The notes beneath the pieces were generated by a model. That model worked only from the letters and a program-made list of their open reading frames with translations, did not search any database and was not told the DNA's origin. From Phocoena phocoena (Eukaryota; Chordata; Mammalia; Artiodactyla; Phocoenidae): a stretch of DNA of 64,000 bases. Each line of letters starts with the position of its first letter. Position 1 is the first letter of the stretch. Shown here in pieces: positions 62,552-64,000 of the stretch. The position numbers and the translations under genes were made by a program. Location of the stretch: NCBI RefSeq assembly GCF_963924675.1, contig NC_089222.1, positions 496,001 through 560,000 of the forward strand. Reading direction: 5' to 3'.

Positions 62552-64000
62552 AAAATCCCCTGGTGTTCTCCTCACATGAATGGGACCCTTCCTACACCTA
62601 AAACATGCCTGTCACACCCAGAGGATGGTATACCGTCTGATCGGGAAAAGTTTGGAAAAGGCATCTCATCTCCTCATCTCTTGGTGCTAGGGTTCACCAC
62701 TCCAGCGTCTTTACTAACAGTCTCCCCACTTGGAGATGTCAGCACTGTCAACATCCTGTTGCATACAGTTTGGAATTTGTCCAGAGGATGAAGCAGAAGG
62801 AGGAGGAACAATGAGAGACAAGTCCTAGGTGTTCGGACAGGCACATGCCACTCTAATTTCCAATCAGGAAGACGAATTGACCAAAGGCTAGGGTTGCCCA
62901 TGGAAACAGAATAGGGCTTGAGGAATCCTGATGCTTTGTGGCCAGTTCCCATAAACACAAGTTGGAAAATGGAACTCAGGGGCACTAAAATTCACGAAAC
63001 TGCAGAATTGAAAATATCTATCACTGAAAAATGTCTTGAGGAAAGTCAGAGAAAAGGACTTGTAAGCAACGGAGAATGGCAGGAAAGGGATTGGAAGAGG
63101 TAGAAAGGACTCGCCATTAAGCACAAGAAAAGGGGCTGAACATTGCCAACATTGCAGTTGGCCAAAAAGGGTGTATGCGTCTTTTTCTGTATATATTCAA
63201 GAAAAGGGCATACACATTTTTAGCCAACCAAACAGGTGGGCACTGGAAATCAATACTACAAAACATATCACTTTGCATCAGTCAGAAGAGCCGTCCTCAT
63301 AAAGTGTAAACACCAGAAATGCAGGACAGGGCAAGGAGAAAAGGGAGCCCTGTGAGTCTTATAGTGGAAATGTATATTGCCAACGGTCACTCTGGATAAG
63401 TCTATTGTGTTTACTAAAGCATCTAAAAAATGAGCTACCAAGCACAGGGCACTTGCACTCATGGACGTATATCTTGGGAAAAACAAAAATCGAGAGGACA
63501 CAGGCACCCCAATGTTTACCACCTCTCTGTTTAAAAGATCCTCGACTAGGATATAACTTAAATGTATCTGCCGAGAAAAAACGGACAGAGATGTGGTGCT
63601 TATGTAGAGTGGAATATTACTCAGCCTGGAAATCAATGAAATACGGCCAGTTATAACAACTCCAGAGGAGTTACGTGTGATCATTCGAAGTCACATAATT
63701 CAAAAAGAAAAAGACATAAGATATCACTAATACATGGAATGTTAACATGGCTACACATGAACTGAATTACAAAAGAGAAGAGGGTTTCAAATTAAGAAAA
63801 CCAACTTATGCTTCCTTAAGGGGAAAGGTGAGTTGGGGTGCTGCATAAAACCAGAGATTGAAATTAGCACAGATACCATTCCATAAGCCAAATATGTAAT
63901 AGTCAAGACCTACTCTTTGCTCAACGAAATGGACTCAACACGCCATATTCAATGCCTAAGAATATACCGGATTAGTAAGAATCTTAAAACCCATGGACTT
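62552..64000 (+). repeat. start of the next 1.75-kb satellite array
   Basis: Collinear with 11,091-12,539. The U1 palindrome begins at 63,158. Its right end reads 'acacatttttagccaacc', compared with 'acactttttcagccaacc' in the first copy. The window ends inside U1. Confidence 0.88.

Larger units (their letters stand above)
51461..64000 (+). repeat. second copy of the macro-repeat, partial
   Basis: This is collinear with 1-12,539 through the GC-rich satellite, decayed unit, L1, minisatellite, ERV segment, LTR-like region and first array unit. Differences are scattered substitutions plus a few single-base indels, so it is not an identical assembly echo. The window ends inside the first unit of what should be a second 1.75-kb array. 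Confidence 0.9.

Overview
This window looks like non-coding, repeat-dominated DNA from a cetartiodactyl mammal, most likely a cetacean. The LINE-1 3' ends are of the cetartiodactyl type. A palindrome in every satellite unit resembles the ruminant/cetartiodactyl mariner terminal repeat. The main tandem unit is about 1,747 bp, close to the published common cetacean satellite (about 1,760 bp in many whales, about 1,580 bp in dolphins). The species-level reading is inference; I see no intact protein-coding gene, tRNA, rRNA or CRISPR array.

The largest-scale structure is a direct repeat with a period of about 51.46 kb. Bases 1-12,539 recur at 51,461-64,000 with roughly one difference per 200-300 bases and three single-base indels. 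The window therefore holds one full period of a macro-repeat plus a quarter of the next.

One period contains, in order: (1) a GC-rich satellite of ~592 bp units, each built from about eleven ~54-bp sub-monomers (1-4,767; next copy 50,858-56,226); (2) a decayed, truncated unit of the 1.75-kb satellite (4,768-5,880); (3) an island of other DNA (5,881-11,090) with an L1 3' end, unclassified sequence, a small minisatellite, a broken class I endogenous retrovirus pol segment with LTR-like sequence, and an L1 3'UTR scrap; (4) an array of 22 head-to-tail 1.75-kb units (11,091-50,857). The last full unit is interrupted by a young antisense L1, and the array stops inside the palindrome of the next unit, where the GC-rich satellite resumes.

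The 1.75-kb unit is itself a composite. It carries a 72-bp perfect or near-perfect palindrome that looks like a mariner-derived MITE, then a C-tract of 3-14 bases, then about 580 bp of old, diverged L1 (end of ORF2 plus 3'UTR). Palindrome arms co-vary between units. Several array rearrangement endpoints (a 5,256-bp trimer duplication, a shared block 3,494 bp apart, and the exit into the GC-rich satellite) fall at or beside this palindrome/C-tract block. This is the most interesting signal in the window: a transposon-derived palindrome that seems to evolve in concert and to mark recombination sites in a satellite.
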